64,000 nucleotides of DNA from Silene conica (taxonomy: Eukaryota > Streptophyta > Magnoliopsida > Caryophyllales > Caryophyllaceae): positions 5,170,649 to 5,234,648 of the forward strand of contig CM055312.2 in the NCBI GenBank assembly GCA_029255685.2, in the 5' to 3' direction. Shown here one piece after another: positions 45,832-57,794 of this stretch. Numbering within the stretch: the first letter of the stretch is position 1; the number at the start of each line of letters is the position of its first letter. Made by a program: the position numbers and the translations under genes. The notes below the pieces were generated by a model. The model did not search any database, was not told the origin of the DNA, and saw only the letters and a program-made list of their open reading frames with translations.

Positions 45832-48694
45832 TTAATTAAACAGTTCATGATACTTTTCCCTCATCGAAACCTCTGTCTCCCAAGTAGCTTCCTCGACGTT
45901 ATGATTTGTCCACAAGACTTTCACGAGCGTGGTCTCCCCATTTCTGGTTTTCCTCACTTTTCTGTCAAGGATCTCCTTGGGTTGCTCCTCATAGGTCAAC
46001 TGTTCGTCGACCTCAATAACCTCATGATCAAGGATATGCGAAGGATCACTAATATATCTCCTCAGTTGCGAAACATGGAACACGTTATGCACTCTGGATA
46101 ACGCTGGAGGTAGGGCTAATCGATAAACTAGCTCACCCACTCTCTCCAAGATCTCAAATGGCCCAATGAACTTCTGGCTCACCTTGCCCCTCTTGCCAAA
46201 CCTCATCACTCCTCTCATAGGTGACACTTTTAGCAACACTTTTTCTCCTGCCTCAGATGTGATGTCACTCCTCTTTAGGTCCGCATAACTCTTCTGTCTA
46301 TCTTGGGCAGCTCTCATTTTCTGACGAATTACCTGGACATGTGCTATCATCTCCTGAATCATCTCAGGTCCCAATGTCACTACATCAGCTCTATCATCCC
46401 AACACACTGGACTTCTACACTTCCTCCCATATAACGCCTCAAAAAGAGCCATCCCAATGCTGGTATGATAACTGTTGTTGTATGAAAATTCTATCAAATC
46501 CAGCCTATCTTCCCAAGATCCTCCAAATTCTAGCACACAAGCCCGCAACGTATCCTCCAGTGTCTGAATAGTCCTCTCATTCTGACCATCTGTCGTTGGA
46601 TGAAATGCTGTACTCATCTTCAAAGTAGTTCCCATCAGCATCTGTAACTCTTGCTAGAACTTAGAGATAAACCTGGAATCACGATCAGAAACAATGTCCT
46701 TCGGGACACCAAGAAGCTTCACCACATGTTTAATGTAAGCCTTGGCCAACTCAGCTTTACTCCAAGTCTCCTTCATAGGTATGAAATGGGCTGACTTAGT
46801 CAACCTATCAACTATCACCCAAATCATGTCATTCCCCTTCGAAGTCCTAGGCAACCGCACAATGAAATCCATTGATATGCTCTCCCACTTCCACTCAGGT
46901 ACATCCAGTGGTTGTAACTTCCCTTGCGGTCTCTTATGTTCTCCTTTCACTCTCTGACATACCAAGCATCGAGAAACAAATTCAGCCACTTCCTGCTTCA
47001 TCTTTGGCCACCAAAATGCTTTCTTCAGGTCCTTGTACAACTTATCCCCTCCAGGATGAACGGAATAAGGTGTAGAATGAGCTTCGACCAGGATCTTTTG
47101 CTTCAATTCTTCATCATCAGGTACACATCATCTCCTATCAAATCTCAAACTATCATCACTGTGAACCCCGAACTTAGAATATGGCTCAGCATCACTGGCT
47201 TTGTTCACTGCCTCACGCCACTTCCGAATTCTTGGATCACTCTTCTGGCGTTCTCGGATCTCGGAATATAACTCAGGCTCGATTGCTAAATCTCCCATGG
47301 TTTCACCCTTCCTGATCATTGAAATTCCCATCTGTCCCAACTCACGATACATACTCAGTCGGGACATAGCTGTGCATAGAGCGTGAACGGACTTCCTACT
47401 CAATGCATCAGCCACAATATTAGCCTTTCCTTCCTTGTACAGGATCTCCATATTGTAATCTCCAATAAGCTCGATCCATCTCCTCTGGCGCATGTTTAGT
47501 TCCCTCTGAGTATAGATGTACTTCAGGCTCTTATGATCAGAATACACCTTAAATGTAGCTCCATAAAGATAATGTCGCCACAGCTTAAGTGCAAAAACCA
47601 CTGCTCTAGATCATGCGTCGGATAATTCTCCTCATATGGCTTCAACTGCCTAGAAGCATACGCGATCACCCTCCCGTTCTGCATCAACACACATCCCAGT
47701 CCCTTCATAGAAGCATCAGTGTAAACCTCGAAATTCTCACTTCCCTCTAGCAATGCAAGGATAGGAGCTGTAGTAAGACGCTCCTTCAGATCTTGGAATG
47801 CCTTCTCACAACTCTCATCCCAGACAAATCTATTCTCCTTTCGCATCAATGAAGTCATCGGTTTAGCTATCTTCGAAAAATCCTTCACAAACCTCCTGTA
47901 ATAACCAGCCAAACCCAAGAAACTCCGAATATCGTCCACATATCGGCCACATTCCTTGGTCGCTCCCACTTCAAAACGGCTTCTATCTTGCTAGGGTCAA
48001 CAGACACACCCTCCTTAGACACTATATGGCCCAGAAAAGTAACTTTCTCGAGCCAAAACTCGAACTTACTCAGCTTGGCATACAGTTGATTATCTCTCAA
48101 GGTTTGCAGCACTAAGCTCAAATGCTTCGCATGCTCTTCTCTATTCTTTGAGTACACTAAGTTTTCATCGATGAACACCACCACAAACTGGTCCAGATAG
48201 GGACTAAATACTCTGTTCATCAAATCCATGAAAACAGCAGGAGCATTAGTCAAACCAAATGGCATCACCACGAATTTATAATGCCCATACCTCGATCTGA
48301 ACGCAGTCTTGTGGATATCTGCATCTTTGATTCTCAACTGATGATACCCTGACCTCAAATCAATCTTGGAAAACACACCAGCCCCACTCAGCTGGTCAAA
48401 AAGATCGTCGATACGGGGTAAAGGATACCTATTCTTGATCGTCACATTATTGAGCTCTATGTAGTCCACACACAGCCTCATGGTTCCATCCTTTTTATTC
48501 ACAAACAGTATTGGTGCTCCCCAAGGTGACATACTCGGTCTCACGTACCCCTTGCTTGCTAACTCATCCAACTGTTTTCTCAGTTCTTCCAATTCCTTAG
48601 GTCCCATGCGATAAGGTGCTTTAGAAATTGGCTCAGCCCCGGGTTTCAGATTAATGCCAAAATCTAAGTCCCTCTTTGGCGGTAACGATGACAA
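45832..48694 (-). pseudogene. pol region of Gypsy F with chromodomain
   Basis: Minus strand from the right: RT with [76 protein letters not shown]; thumb/RNase H with [40 protein letters not shown] and IVADALSRK; integrase with HPGGDKLYKDLKKAFWWPKM, CLVCQRVKGEHKRP, MDFIVRLPRT and TDGQNERTIQTLEDTLRACV; then VSQKFIGPFEILERVGELVY and a C-terminal chromodomain-like EEQPKEILDRKVRKTRNGET and EEATWETEVSM (45840-46010). Order RT before integrase plus chromodomain defines a Gypsy chromovirus. Several breaks. Confidence 0.9.
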
Positions 48695-48734
48695 TCAGAA
48701 AAACAAACCGTGATAATGATGACAATATTGATAG

Positions 48735-49151
48735 CAGTCTGAAAACAAGCAATCACCGTCTAGAAGTATTCCACCTCGAACTCAGTTCCTATAATTATGA
48801 CTTAATATTAAATTCTATTCATACAACCAACTAATTATAAACTGACTAACCACTGACTTACCAAAAATAGCAATTACTAAATATAGTACTTACTAAAAAT
48901 AGCATTCCACGTTAAACAATTATTGCTAATTAATTAGAAGTTACTAATTATAAACTTGCTAAAATAAACTTACTAAACATAGCATTTGATCACTTAATCG
49001 ATTATTACTAAATTAGTATCACAACCCCTGTAACGCTACTATAACATAACATAACAAAACATCACCACCCAAACACTAATAATTTTCATAAAGCCAATAA
49101 CAAAGTACCAAACATATTATTACTACCCTTTACTAATTACTAAGTAAATAC

Positions 49152-49226
<75 letters not shown>

Positions 49227-50414
49227 TAACAATATTAATAATGATAAAAATGATGATAATGATGACAATCAGAAAAACAAACCCCACCTCACGCTTTCTA
49301 TGACACAAAACAGAAAAAAAACGCAGCAATTAACGTATCATACCCATCAGACCGCCACAACGAACACCCTGACAACATTCCCCTCGGCACCAACGGTCAC
49401 CACTGATCTCGCCGAAGACACCACCAGGCTCGCCTCTGAGACCTGGTGGTTCCTGGATGACCAGTAGCTGCCGTTGTCGCCACCTCCGCAACCGACTTCA
49501 ACCCACATAACCTACTGTCGCGGCTTCTCTGTTTCTTTTACCGTACCAGACCCCTAACGAGAACTACCATAGCACAGTCACGACACTTTACCAACCACCG
49601 TGACAACCCCCAAACAATCACCCTAACTACCACCAGTATGAAACCCTTGACACACGAATTAAACACAAACAACGACATGTTTGAATTAAAGACCAAGTAC
49701 CCTTGTTCAACCTATCATTCTGAAGGTAAGAATATGCAGGTTCTAACAACGTGATTAGTTGCCTCCTAAGATGGTCATAGGTGTTCAAAGACGCCTTTAC
49801 TATGGTCCAAACACGACTAACATACTCCATAGATCAAATTTCATAACTAATCAGAATCATACTCATGCTTAAACGATTGAAATCTATAATCTAAAAGATG
49901 AACAACACAGCGAAAACAAGTAAAATGGTGAGTGTACCCTTTTTCCTAGTGAAAACGAGCCGTCGTAGACCACCCTGGACCACCGTGCACCCTTCCTCCT
50001 TAATCCCCGATGTGTCGGCTGTGATGTGGTGTCAGTATTTGGCTGTCGATATGCTAGGTTAGGGTTAGGGTAGGCGTTTTAAGTAAGGCTGCGTGAGGAT
50101 TTCTGTGTTTGTTATTATGTGTGGGGTGTCGTGTATGGGTCTGCACGCATCCCAAGGTGTCGTGTATGGGCCTTGCACGCATCCCAAGACTCCCTTCACT
50201 TAAACACGGTTTTTACCAAAAAGTTGTAGACCCGACTCCTTGACAAACCTATAACCTTAAAACACTAATGCAACATTAAATTATCGCATTTGAACGTATA
50301 AAAAAATATCTAACGATCCACCAACTAAACTTTTAATTATCAAAATATGATCCACCAAAATACGGAATATTAAAATAAAACACAACAATATATGATAAAA
50401 TACGTAGTATTACA
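48735..50414 (-). repeat. 5' LTR of Gypsy F (partial)
   Basis: Homologous to 32363-33338 plus 42063-42724, ending GTAGTATTACA before the CTGAT duplication. Only about 1.7 kb of the 2.4 kb LTR is recognisable. Confidence 0.82.
49152..49224. repeat. (TAA)24 microsatellite in right LTR of F
   Basis: Uninterrupted array of about 24 TAA units at the position where the other LTR has about eight. Confidence 0.95.
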
Positions 50415-50419
50415 CTGAT

Positions 50420-52330
50420 GTTCATCAAGCATGGTTTTCCTCCATCGAGGGTCAATAAGGGCATGTTTGATAGTGGTTGGAGTAGCGTGGGGTGAAGGGG
50501 TGATGGCTGTTTTGGCGTAACGAGGATTGGGTTTTACGATGTTGTTGGATAGGCGAGTGATAACACGAGGAGGAGGAGGGGGTGGTTGGGAGTATGGTGT
50601 GTCATCGGCGGAAAGAGAGGGATTTGGTGAGGCAGACGGTGGTGAAGGTGTAGTCATAGTGGTTGTAGGAGAGGAGGGTGGTGGCTGAACGGCAGGAGTT
50701 GTAGTCGGGGTTTGGTTGTTGAGACTGCTGGAGGAAGGGTCAGAGGAGGGCTGGGAATGGTGGTGTGGTGTATTTGCGAAGGTGAGAGCATTTTGGATTG
50801 GTTGTGGGATTGACGTAGTGATGGACTGATGGGTAAGGTGGGTTGAAGTAGTGGGATAGTTAATTCACACCATTGGTCAGAAGAGATAAGGGATGAGGTG
50901 TCGGTATTAGATAGCATTGGAAATGGATATTCGGTTTCAATAAATTTAACATGACGGGATGTGTATAGTCGGTTTGTGATGGGTTCATAACAAAGGTATG
51001 CACTTTGAGTATTTGAATAGCCGACAAATACACAAGGTTGGGGTTTTGGTTCCAGTTTGTGACTATTATATGGTCGGAGCCATGGATATCAAAGACATCC
51101 ATAAGGGCGAAGTTTATTGTAATTTGGATCATTGTGAAAAAGAAGTTGGTATGGTGTTTTATTTTGAAGAGTGGTTCTAGGTAATCTATTAATAAGATAT
51201 GCGGCCGTGGTAAATGCGTATGTCCAGAATTTGAGTGGCATACGAGCTTGACTAAGTAGGTCTAGACCGGTCTCGACAATGTGACGATGACGTCTCTCGG
51301 CGAACCCATTGTGCTCTAGATTATGGGGAGGAGAGGTGAGGTGGTGAATACCGTTATTGAGTAGGTCGGGTCGTAATTTTACGTATTCACCCCCATTATC
51401 CGAGTAAAATTGTTTAATTGGTTTTTGGAAATATTTTTCGATAAAGGGTTCTAAATTGATCAAATATAGTAGTTGTGTCGGATTTGCTTTTAATTGGGTA
51501 GAGCCAAAAATAGTGTGTATAGTGGTCAACAAAAATAATGTAGTATTTGTATGAGTCGGTGGATAGGATGGGTGAGGTCCATACATCGGAGTAAATTAAG
51601 TCGAGTGGTGCTGTAGATTTGAGTGTCGACACTTTGAAAGGTAACTTGTGACTCTTGTTTATTAAGCAGGCATTACAATGCGTAAAATCGGAAATACGTA
51701 AATTAAAAACTGAATTTAAAACTTTGAGGGTTGAAATGGAGGGGTGGCCAAGACAGGTGTGCCAGAGAGTGCTGGATGTCACGGCTTTGGTGGTGAAGGC
51801 TTGAGGACGTGGTGGTAGTGGGTGCCATAGGTAGACGTCATCTTTGAAAATCCCTTAAATGAGAATTTCATCCGTCGACCGATCCTTAAAACAGAAGGAA
51901 TTGGCTAAGAAAATGGCAATAACATTATTATCAGTACAAAATTGAGACACTGATAGAAGATTGTTTGCAATAGAGGGAACTACTAAAACATTATTAAAGA
52001 AAAGAGAGCGAGTAGAGGAAGGTATAGAGAAGTAACCGTGGTGCGTGATGGGTAGAGCGGATCCGTCTCCGATTATTAATTAGATCATCGGGACCATCAT
52101 AGAGGCCATGGAGAGAAAGTGTTTCGAGATATTTGGTAATATGGTGTGTCGCGCCTCTGTCAACGAGGTACGTGTTGTTGGATGCGGAAGTGGTGGTGGT
52201 GGTGTGGGCCTGTGGACGATTGGATGTAGGTGGTGGTAGGAAGGAGACGTTAGGGTAGTCACGACGAAAGGTAGGGCATTCGCTTATCACATGCCCTGTT
52301 TCTCGGCAATATTGACAGCGACCTTTGAAT
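50420..52330 (-). pseudogene. protease and integrase region of Copia C
   Basis: Minus strand from the right: a knuckle-like CQYCRETGHVISECPTF (near 52300), a protease remnant YLVDRGATHHITKYLETLSL, pre-integrase LWHTCLGHPSISTLKVLN (51770), integrase IFVDHYTHYFWLYPIKSKS, FYSDNGGEYVKLRPD and HNLEHNGFAERRHRHIVETG (51550-51280), then a proline-rich linker and PRWRKTMLDEH, the start of RT, at 50420 where element F is inserted. Many breaks. Confidence 0.82.
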
Positions 52331-52479
52331 GGTCGAGGAGTATGGTTGCGGTTGTTATTGTTGGTGGACTGATTTGTGCGGTTTTGGTACTGGTTAATAA
52401 AGGAAGCACGGTTGTTGTAGGAATGGTGGGAACGTGTGGCAGCATGTGCATTAGGGATGTAGGTAGTGACGGGAGTGGT

Positions 52480-53154
52480 TCATTTGACGATTAATTCGTG
52501 TTGAATTAAACGCTCATGGAAGTCGTCGAAGGTTATAGGGGTATCACGGGCTTTAACCACATTGATGACAGGTGCATAGGCTTCAGTGGGAAGGCCTTGG
52601 ATAATTTGTTCGATTATGTCCTCGGTATCCATAGGTTTTCCGAGTTGGGCTAGTTGGGTTGTGTTAGTTTTGATGGCTAGAATATATTCAGATATGGAAC
52701 CATCTCCAAGGGTAAGGTGACGGAGACGATCCTTTATTTGAAGGATGTGCCCCCGAGACGGGTTAGCATAGGTATGGGCTAAGGTTTGCCAAGCCTCATG
52801 AGAGGTCCGTGGATCAAGGATGATTGGGGCGACAGATTCATGGAGGCTACCGGTTAGTGCACCAAGTATGAGGTTATCTTGTTTGGACCATGTGAGATGG
52901 GTTGGGTTTGGGATAGGTACGGGTGTGGGTGTGGTGGCAGTGGCGGGTGGAGTCGTGGTGAGTGGTGGTGATGGAAGGGAACCATCGAGATAAGAGAATA
53001 AGCCTGAGCCGCGGAGTAGGTGTGTGATCTGAAATTGCCAAGTGCGATAGGTAGTAGGCGTGAGTTTGGTGATGTTGGGAAAGGTGATGGAGATGACGGG
53101 TCGGGTGGGTTCATCGGGGTTGGGTATAAGGCCATTGTTATTGTTGGTTTCCAT
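52480..53154 (-). pseudogene. gag region of Copia C
   Basis: Begins METNNNNGLIPNPDEPTRPV at 53154 with ITFPNITKLTPTTYRTWQFQ, the gag FxxW-type segment, followed by a UBN2-like domain (ILGALTGSLHESVAPIIL, AWQTLAHTYANPSRGHILQI, EYILAIKTNTTQLAQLGKPM, IIQGLPTEAYAPVINVVKAR). Typical of Ale/Retrofit-group Copia elements. Sits 56 bases after the LTR and PBS. Confidence 0.86.
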
Positions 53155-53210
53155 GGGGTATGTGTGAATAAGAACGTAGGTGAGTAGGATCGATAAGTAT
53201 ACTGATACCA

Positions 53211-53366
53211 TATAAATAAGTAAAATGAATGTGTTTTATTGATATACAAACAATAGGCGTACAATACATTTATATACTAGGTGCAAAAGGAATAAGATCA
53301 AACTAAATAAAGTAAGAAATAAAACAGACTCCTAGAAATAAGGAGTGAATAATGCTAATGAATATA
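53211..53366 (-). repeat. 5' LTR of Copia C
   Basis: Homologous to 23706-23862 with about eight differences. Left of it, GTATACTGATACCA (53197-53210) is the reverse complement of a PBS starting TGGTATCAG. Confidence 0.85.
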
Positions 53367-54542
53367 TTGTAACACCCCCATTTATTTAAGAGCCTTTAGC
53401 CAGACATTCTCAAATAAATAGAGCTGTTACCATCTCGGAACGTCCGAGGTAGTGAATAACAAAGTAAAACAAGCCAAGGTACTTTACATAAAACTGATAA
53501 AATTTAAAACTTGGTTATTACAGTTATTACATAACGGAAAAGAAAATACAACTGATGACTCTCTAGATGTGACATAATTCTAAGTCGGTCCAAAGTATGC
53601 ATCTCACGTTCCTGCCCCAGCTCCTAGCTCATCTGTCTTTGACCTGTAGAATCTACTCCCCATTCCGGATCATCGTAGGTGTACACGAATACACTGTCAA
53701 CCTCGCGGTTGAGTAGGGTAACACAATAATTAAAATGCAACAATCATGATATGCAAATGCAATGATGTGCTCTAGCTCAATCTCATTCTCATTCTCAATC
53801 ACAATCTCCATCTCAAACCCGTAACACCCATCCATAACGAACCTCCCGGCAGACTATAATCGGCCGTCGCCGAACACCAGCATAACAGCTGAGGTCACCA
53901 GGTCTAGTCCTGCAGAACTAGCCTGGGCCCAATAATATCTCATCAATAATATCTCATCATCTCAAATCCGTATCCAATGCATATGCCATATAAAAATGTT
54001 CAACCACTATATATCATCATCATAATAATCACACTTGCATCCATATCATACAATATACACATCCATTCAAAGATATGGTACCAGTGTATCCTACCTGGAT
54101 AGCAATATAGTCCAATAGCAAGCCAGCGAGTTAACAGAATAATGGCACTTCAAAATCGCCACCTAACAATATAATATACACAATCACTAACTAACGCAAT
54201 TATGCAAAATAATTTAATATATATAGTATTCAAATTAATTATTTAAATAATATCACGCATAACGAGTCCGTATAAACATGACTACTTTAATTAAATAACT
54301 GACCCGTCCTTATTACTTTTATAACTAATTTCGATTAAACAAACGAACATAGAAAATATACTATATAATCAAACAATTGATAACCGTCACATATAAAAAC
54401 TCAATTAACAATCTTAATGTTTAACAACATAGACAATACTTACTAACAATAATAACAACTAAGAACAATAGTAGAAATAATAATAAGATATACTAATAAT
54501 AATGAACAATAATAGCAATATTAATAATAACAAAGCTAACAC

Positions 54543-54543
<1 letters not shown>

Positions 54544-54602
<59 letters not shown>
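54544..54602. repeat. (TAA)n microsatellite in LTR I
   Basis: About 19 uninterrupted TAA units, in the same LTR context as the arrays in F. Confidence 0.95.
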
Positions 54603-56374
54603 GTAATGATAACATCTATTAATGATAATAATATTAAGCAAGCAATAACACATGTACATACTAATAATATAATAATATTAATAATAATATCAATGATAAT
54701 AATGATAATAATAATATAATGATGACAACATGATAATAATAATGATAATAAGACAACTAATAGAAATAATGAAAGAACCCAAAACGTAGCAGTAACACGC
54801 TAACAAACATCCCCCGATACTACAGCCTTGACAGCCCCTGAACACAGCCCGTTCAACACCTCCACGCTACCCGAACCACCACCATGACACGGTGGTTGCC
54901 ACCACCACACTAGGGCGCACCCATTGACACCAAACACGACCCTTAATAGCGCCACACCAGCCCTTGAAACCAGTCCCAAAACCCTTGGTCACAACCACAC
55001 CCGTTGAAACCGTATTCCTGCCACTCTCGTAAACACCTCCTTAACTACCCTTTAACACCACCATAACCACGAACTAGCACCACCCTGGATAACTCCCATA
55101 CCCCACGACTCTATTGGTGGTAACCACCAGACCTCGACACCACCTTAACTCCCTGTAAAACACCCTCAAACACACGCCCTCACGAAGCCCTTGTATCCCC
55201 TGTTTCTGCCCCGTCTTTACCACGCCTCAAAACAGCCTGTTAAAACAAGTTCCCGACCACCACATACCACCGCAACCCTACCCAAAAAACCTACCAACCT
55301 CCCACTACCCTTTCCCATAAACTCATACTCAGAAAATAAACCCAACAGCAACCGAATAAGAACCATAATAACATGCACCAAACACGAAGGAGAAAAACAG
55401 AGTATAGCAACGTGCTTACTATTGACATTCATGGCCGTTTTAGTGACACCCACGGTGGTCCTATGGTGGTTTAAAGACCATAAACATGTTATATATACTA
55501 TCAACTCTACATACGACCTTAATACTCAGATGTTACGACATGAGAAAGTACTATGAATTACTTACGAACTTGGTGCAGTGCAAGGCTACGAATGGTGATG
55601 GTGAAGGCTGTTGTTGCTGTATTCTTTCCCCTTCGTTCTCTTCTTCAACCCACGGCAGTCACTAGGGATTAATTTTCAGATTGTTGTAGGTGGCAGGCGA
55701 GTCTATGGAGGCAGATAAGGGCTAGGGTTTATTAGTAGGGTTTGTAATTTTACTTATGTGTATGAGTGTATGACGATGTAAGTGTATGGGATAAGGTTGT
55801 TTAGGTTTTACACTAGGTGGTAAGTCGATGGGTCGATGTCGTAACCCGAGTCCAAGCCCATCAAACCCAGTCCATCACGAATACCGAGGTAATATCCCGC
55901 TCTCAACTCGTAATATTAAAATAAACGAGTACGTATAAATTATTTATACCAAATAAATTAAATAATTTAGTATTAATAAATATTAATTAAATTAATTACA
56001 AGAATATGATTTTTATTAGAACTAACATAAAAATATACAAATTTAGGATTTAAATATAATTATGACGTAAATAATAAAACAGGTATAATTTAGAAATAAA
56101 TATAAAATATAAAATATAAAATATATTGGGTTTTTTCATGGGAATAATCCATCCTATGCCCCTTCTTCTCGGATTAATCTATCCTCATGTTTAACCGAGA
56201 ATAATCTCATCTTTGACGTCATTTAACTTATACCGATCCCTTGGAAGGGATACCTGTACAACCGGTTAATTTACCCCTTAAACTCTTTCATATCAATCAA
56301 AAAAATCACTCAGCATCTTCAATTCTCCATCCTCTTCATCAAACAAAACCATAAATTATTTTCCCCCAAATTTA

Positions 56375-56470
56375 CTTACTCACCTCTAAATTATTTCCCC
56401 CCCAAATCTATTTACTCACCTCTAAATTATTTCCCCCCCAAATCTATTTACTCACCTCTAAATTATTAAC
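56375..56470. repeat. 36-bp tandem triplication in the MULE
   Basis: TTACTCACCTCTAAATTATT recurs at about 56376, 56412 and 56448, joined by C-rich spacers and CAAATCTA. Confidence 0.88.
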
Positions 56471-56698
56471 CCCAAATTGATACTAACATAAGAAACAACC
56501 CATAACCTGATTAGTCATAGACAAGTCTGTTTTATTAGTTTTTTATTGTCGAAATCTGGGAAGAAGTAGTTTTCTTTTCTCATCATTATTCTTTTTTGGC
56601 GAGAATTCTGGGTTTTCAAGATCTTGATAAAATTTTAAAACTTTGAAGAAATTTGTACTTTTTGAGTAATTTAATCATTATTGCAAAAATGGGAGATC

Positions 56699-56880
56699 AA
56701 AAAATTAGTGATGCAAATTTAGCAGATGTAGCATTTGAAAAAGATGAAGATAAATTTAGAAGGTGTTGTTGAAGATGGCACAAATGAGGTGAATAATGAT
56801 GGTGATTGTGATGAAAGTGAAGGTGAAGATGATGAATCAATAGTGAAGATATATTTTAAGTGTATTTCTGTAAATGGGTT
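56699..56880 (+). pseudogene. short acidic reading-frame fragment in the MULE
   Basis: An ATG at 56699 opens MGDQKISDANLADVAFEKDE and then DKFRRCC before a stop. In a neighbouring frame from about 56774 the sequence reads GVVEDGTNEVNNDGDCDESE and then GEDDES, so a one-base shift probably broke one acidic frame. It could be the N-terminal exon of a captured host gene or of a former transposon gene. I do not recognise it and assign no function. Confidence 0.4.
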
Positions 56881-57794
56881 TGGATAATCGTGTTCCGGGT
56901 TTTCGGGTACTGGTGTTGTTATTCTTAAAGAAAAGGATGCTGATGATGTTAGTTGCAGTGTACAGAAAAGATTGGATTTTTATGTGGAGAATCCTCAAAA
57001 AAATCTGGGTTAATTTATAGTCGATTTGGGTTTGTAGATAATTACCCCCAAAAAAATCTGGATTTCTGGGTTTAATGTTAGGTTTCCAATTAATTTTATT
57101 TTGTTGATAAACCCCCAAAAAATCTGGGTTCATCCAAACGATTTTTGGGTTTGCCCCTCCAAAAAAATTGATTGAGTTTGTTAAAATTAAAGTCGATTGG
57201 AATCGATGATGAGGCATCATTTGAGGTTGTTGATGATCTATTAATCGATTAAATTTATTACACACGGGTTATCATTTGGGTTTCTTTTGTATAAAATTGG
57301 TTATGGCGGTAATTAACACTGTTTATTTCATGAGAATGAAGATGAACAAAAGTATAAAGAAGGAACTAGGAAAGGAAAAAAAAAAAGGAAGAAGGAAAAA
57401 AAAATAATGACTTGTTGGAAAACCGGTATTAACAAGTCAATTATTTGCTCGGTTTACTATAAGTTAAATGAGGTCAAAGATGAGATTATTCTCAGTTAAA
57501 CACGAGGATGGATTAATATGAGAAGAAGGGGTATAGGATGGATTATTCACATGAAATAACCCAAATATATTTGATTAAAATATATTATCGAAATAAAGAA
57601 AATATGAATGAAATGTCATTTTATGAATAATCATCAAATATACAAATGATTATAAAATACGAATTAATCGTAGAAATATGATTTATAAAATAACAATAGT
57701 TTACGTAAAATACTTTATGAACATTCCATTTGAAATACTTGTGTAAAACACGGTTTGACTGCCGTTGACCTAGGCTAAAATACGGGGTATTACA

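Larger units (their letters stand above)
31637..50414 (-). mobile_element. Gypsy chromovirus F (Tekay/Del-like), broken, hosts G and H
   Basis: Flanked by CTGAT (31632-31636 and 50415-50419) within the RT region of Copia C. On the minus strand the right LTR starts TGTAATACTACG and the left LTR ends GGGGGTGTTAAA. RT, RNase H, integrase and a chromodomain are present at 45832-48694; gag and protease are not seen and the right LTR is only partly represented, so the copy has suffered at least one large loss plus a few smaller breaks. The left LTR is split by Copia G and solo LTR H. Shared LTR parts differ at about 3-4%. The LTR is homologous to that of element I (both start TGTAACACCCCCATTTA on the plus strand, with one base changed here). 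Confidence 0.85.
23706..53366 (-). mobile_element. Copia element C (Ale/Retrofit-like), oldest layer of nest 2, broken
   Basis: Short LTRs of about 157 bp lie 29.5 kb apart (23706-23862 and 53211-53366). Removing insertions D (25107-31316, duplication TTGAT) and F (31637-50414, duplication CTGAT) leaves about 4.66 kb, the normal size of Ale/Retrofit-type Copia elements. On the minus strand the order is 5' LTR (right), PBS TGGTATCAG, gag, protease, integrase, RT, RNase H, 3' LTR (left). The LTRs differ at about 8 of 157 positions (near 5%), the highest in the window. Many breaks. The left flank is TATCC, but the right LTR abuts element I with no matching duplication. Confidence 0.85.
56128..57562. 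mobile_element. Mutator-like element (MULE), non-autonomous
   Basis: Terminal inverted repeats of roughly 110 bp start GGGTT and end AACCC. They share TAATCCATCCTAT, TTCTTCTC and GAATAATCTCATCTTTGAC in inverted orientation. An exact 9-bp duplication AAATATATT flanks the element (56119-56127 and 57563-57571); 9 bp is diagnostic for Mutator. The interior has a 36-bp repeat in three tandem copies (56375-56470), a short acidic reading frame from 56699, and scattered CCCAAAAAAATCTGG repeats (56995-57140). No MULE transposase is present, so it is non-autonomous, possibly carrying a captured gene fragment. Confidence 0.88.
53368..57794 (-). repeat. 3' LTR of Gypsy I, split by a Mutator-like element
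   Basis: Homologous along much of its left half to the LTR of F (for example 53641-53720 with 31917-32000). Contains a long (TAA)n tract at 54544-54602 and a C-rich region (54830-55360) where F has a comparable C-rich stretch. Confidence 0.78.

Noticed and set aside
54459-54659. Open frame of almost pure tyrosine, and the isoleucine run at 49123-49329
   Set aside because: Both are translations of TAA/ATT microsatellites.
55191-55556. 121-codon proline/threonine-rich frame in LTR I
   Set aside because: Falls in the C-rich part of the LTR, which aligns with a non-coding part of the LTR of F; no domain recognised.
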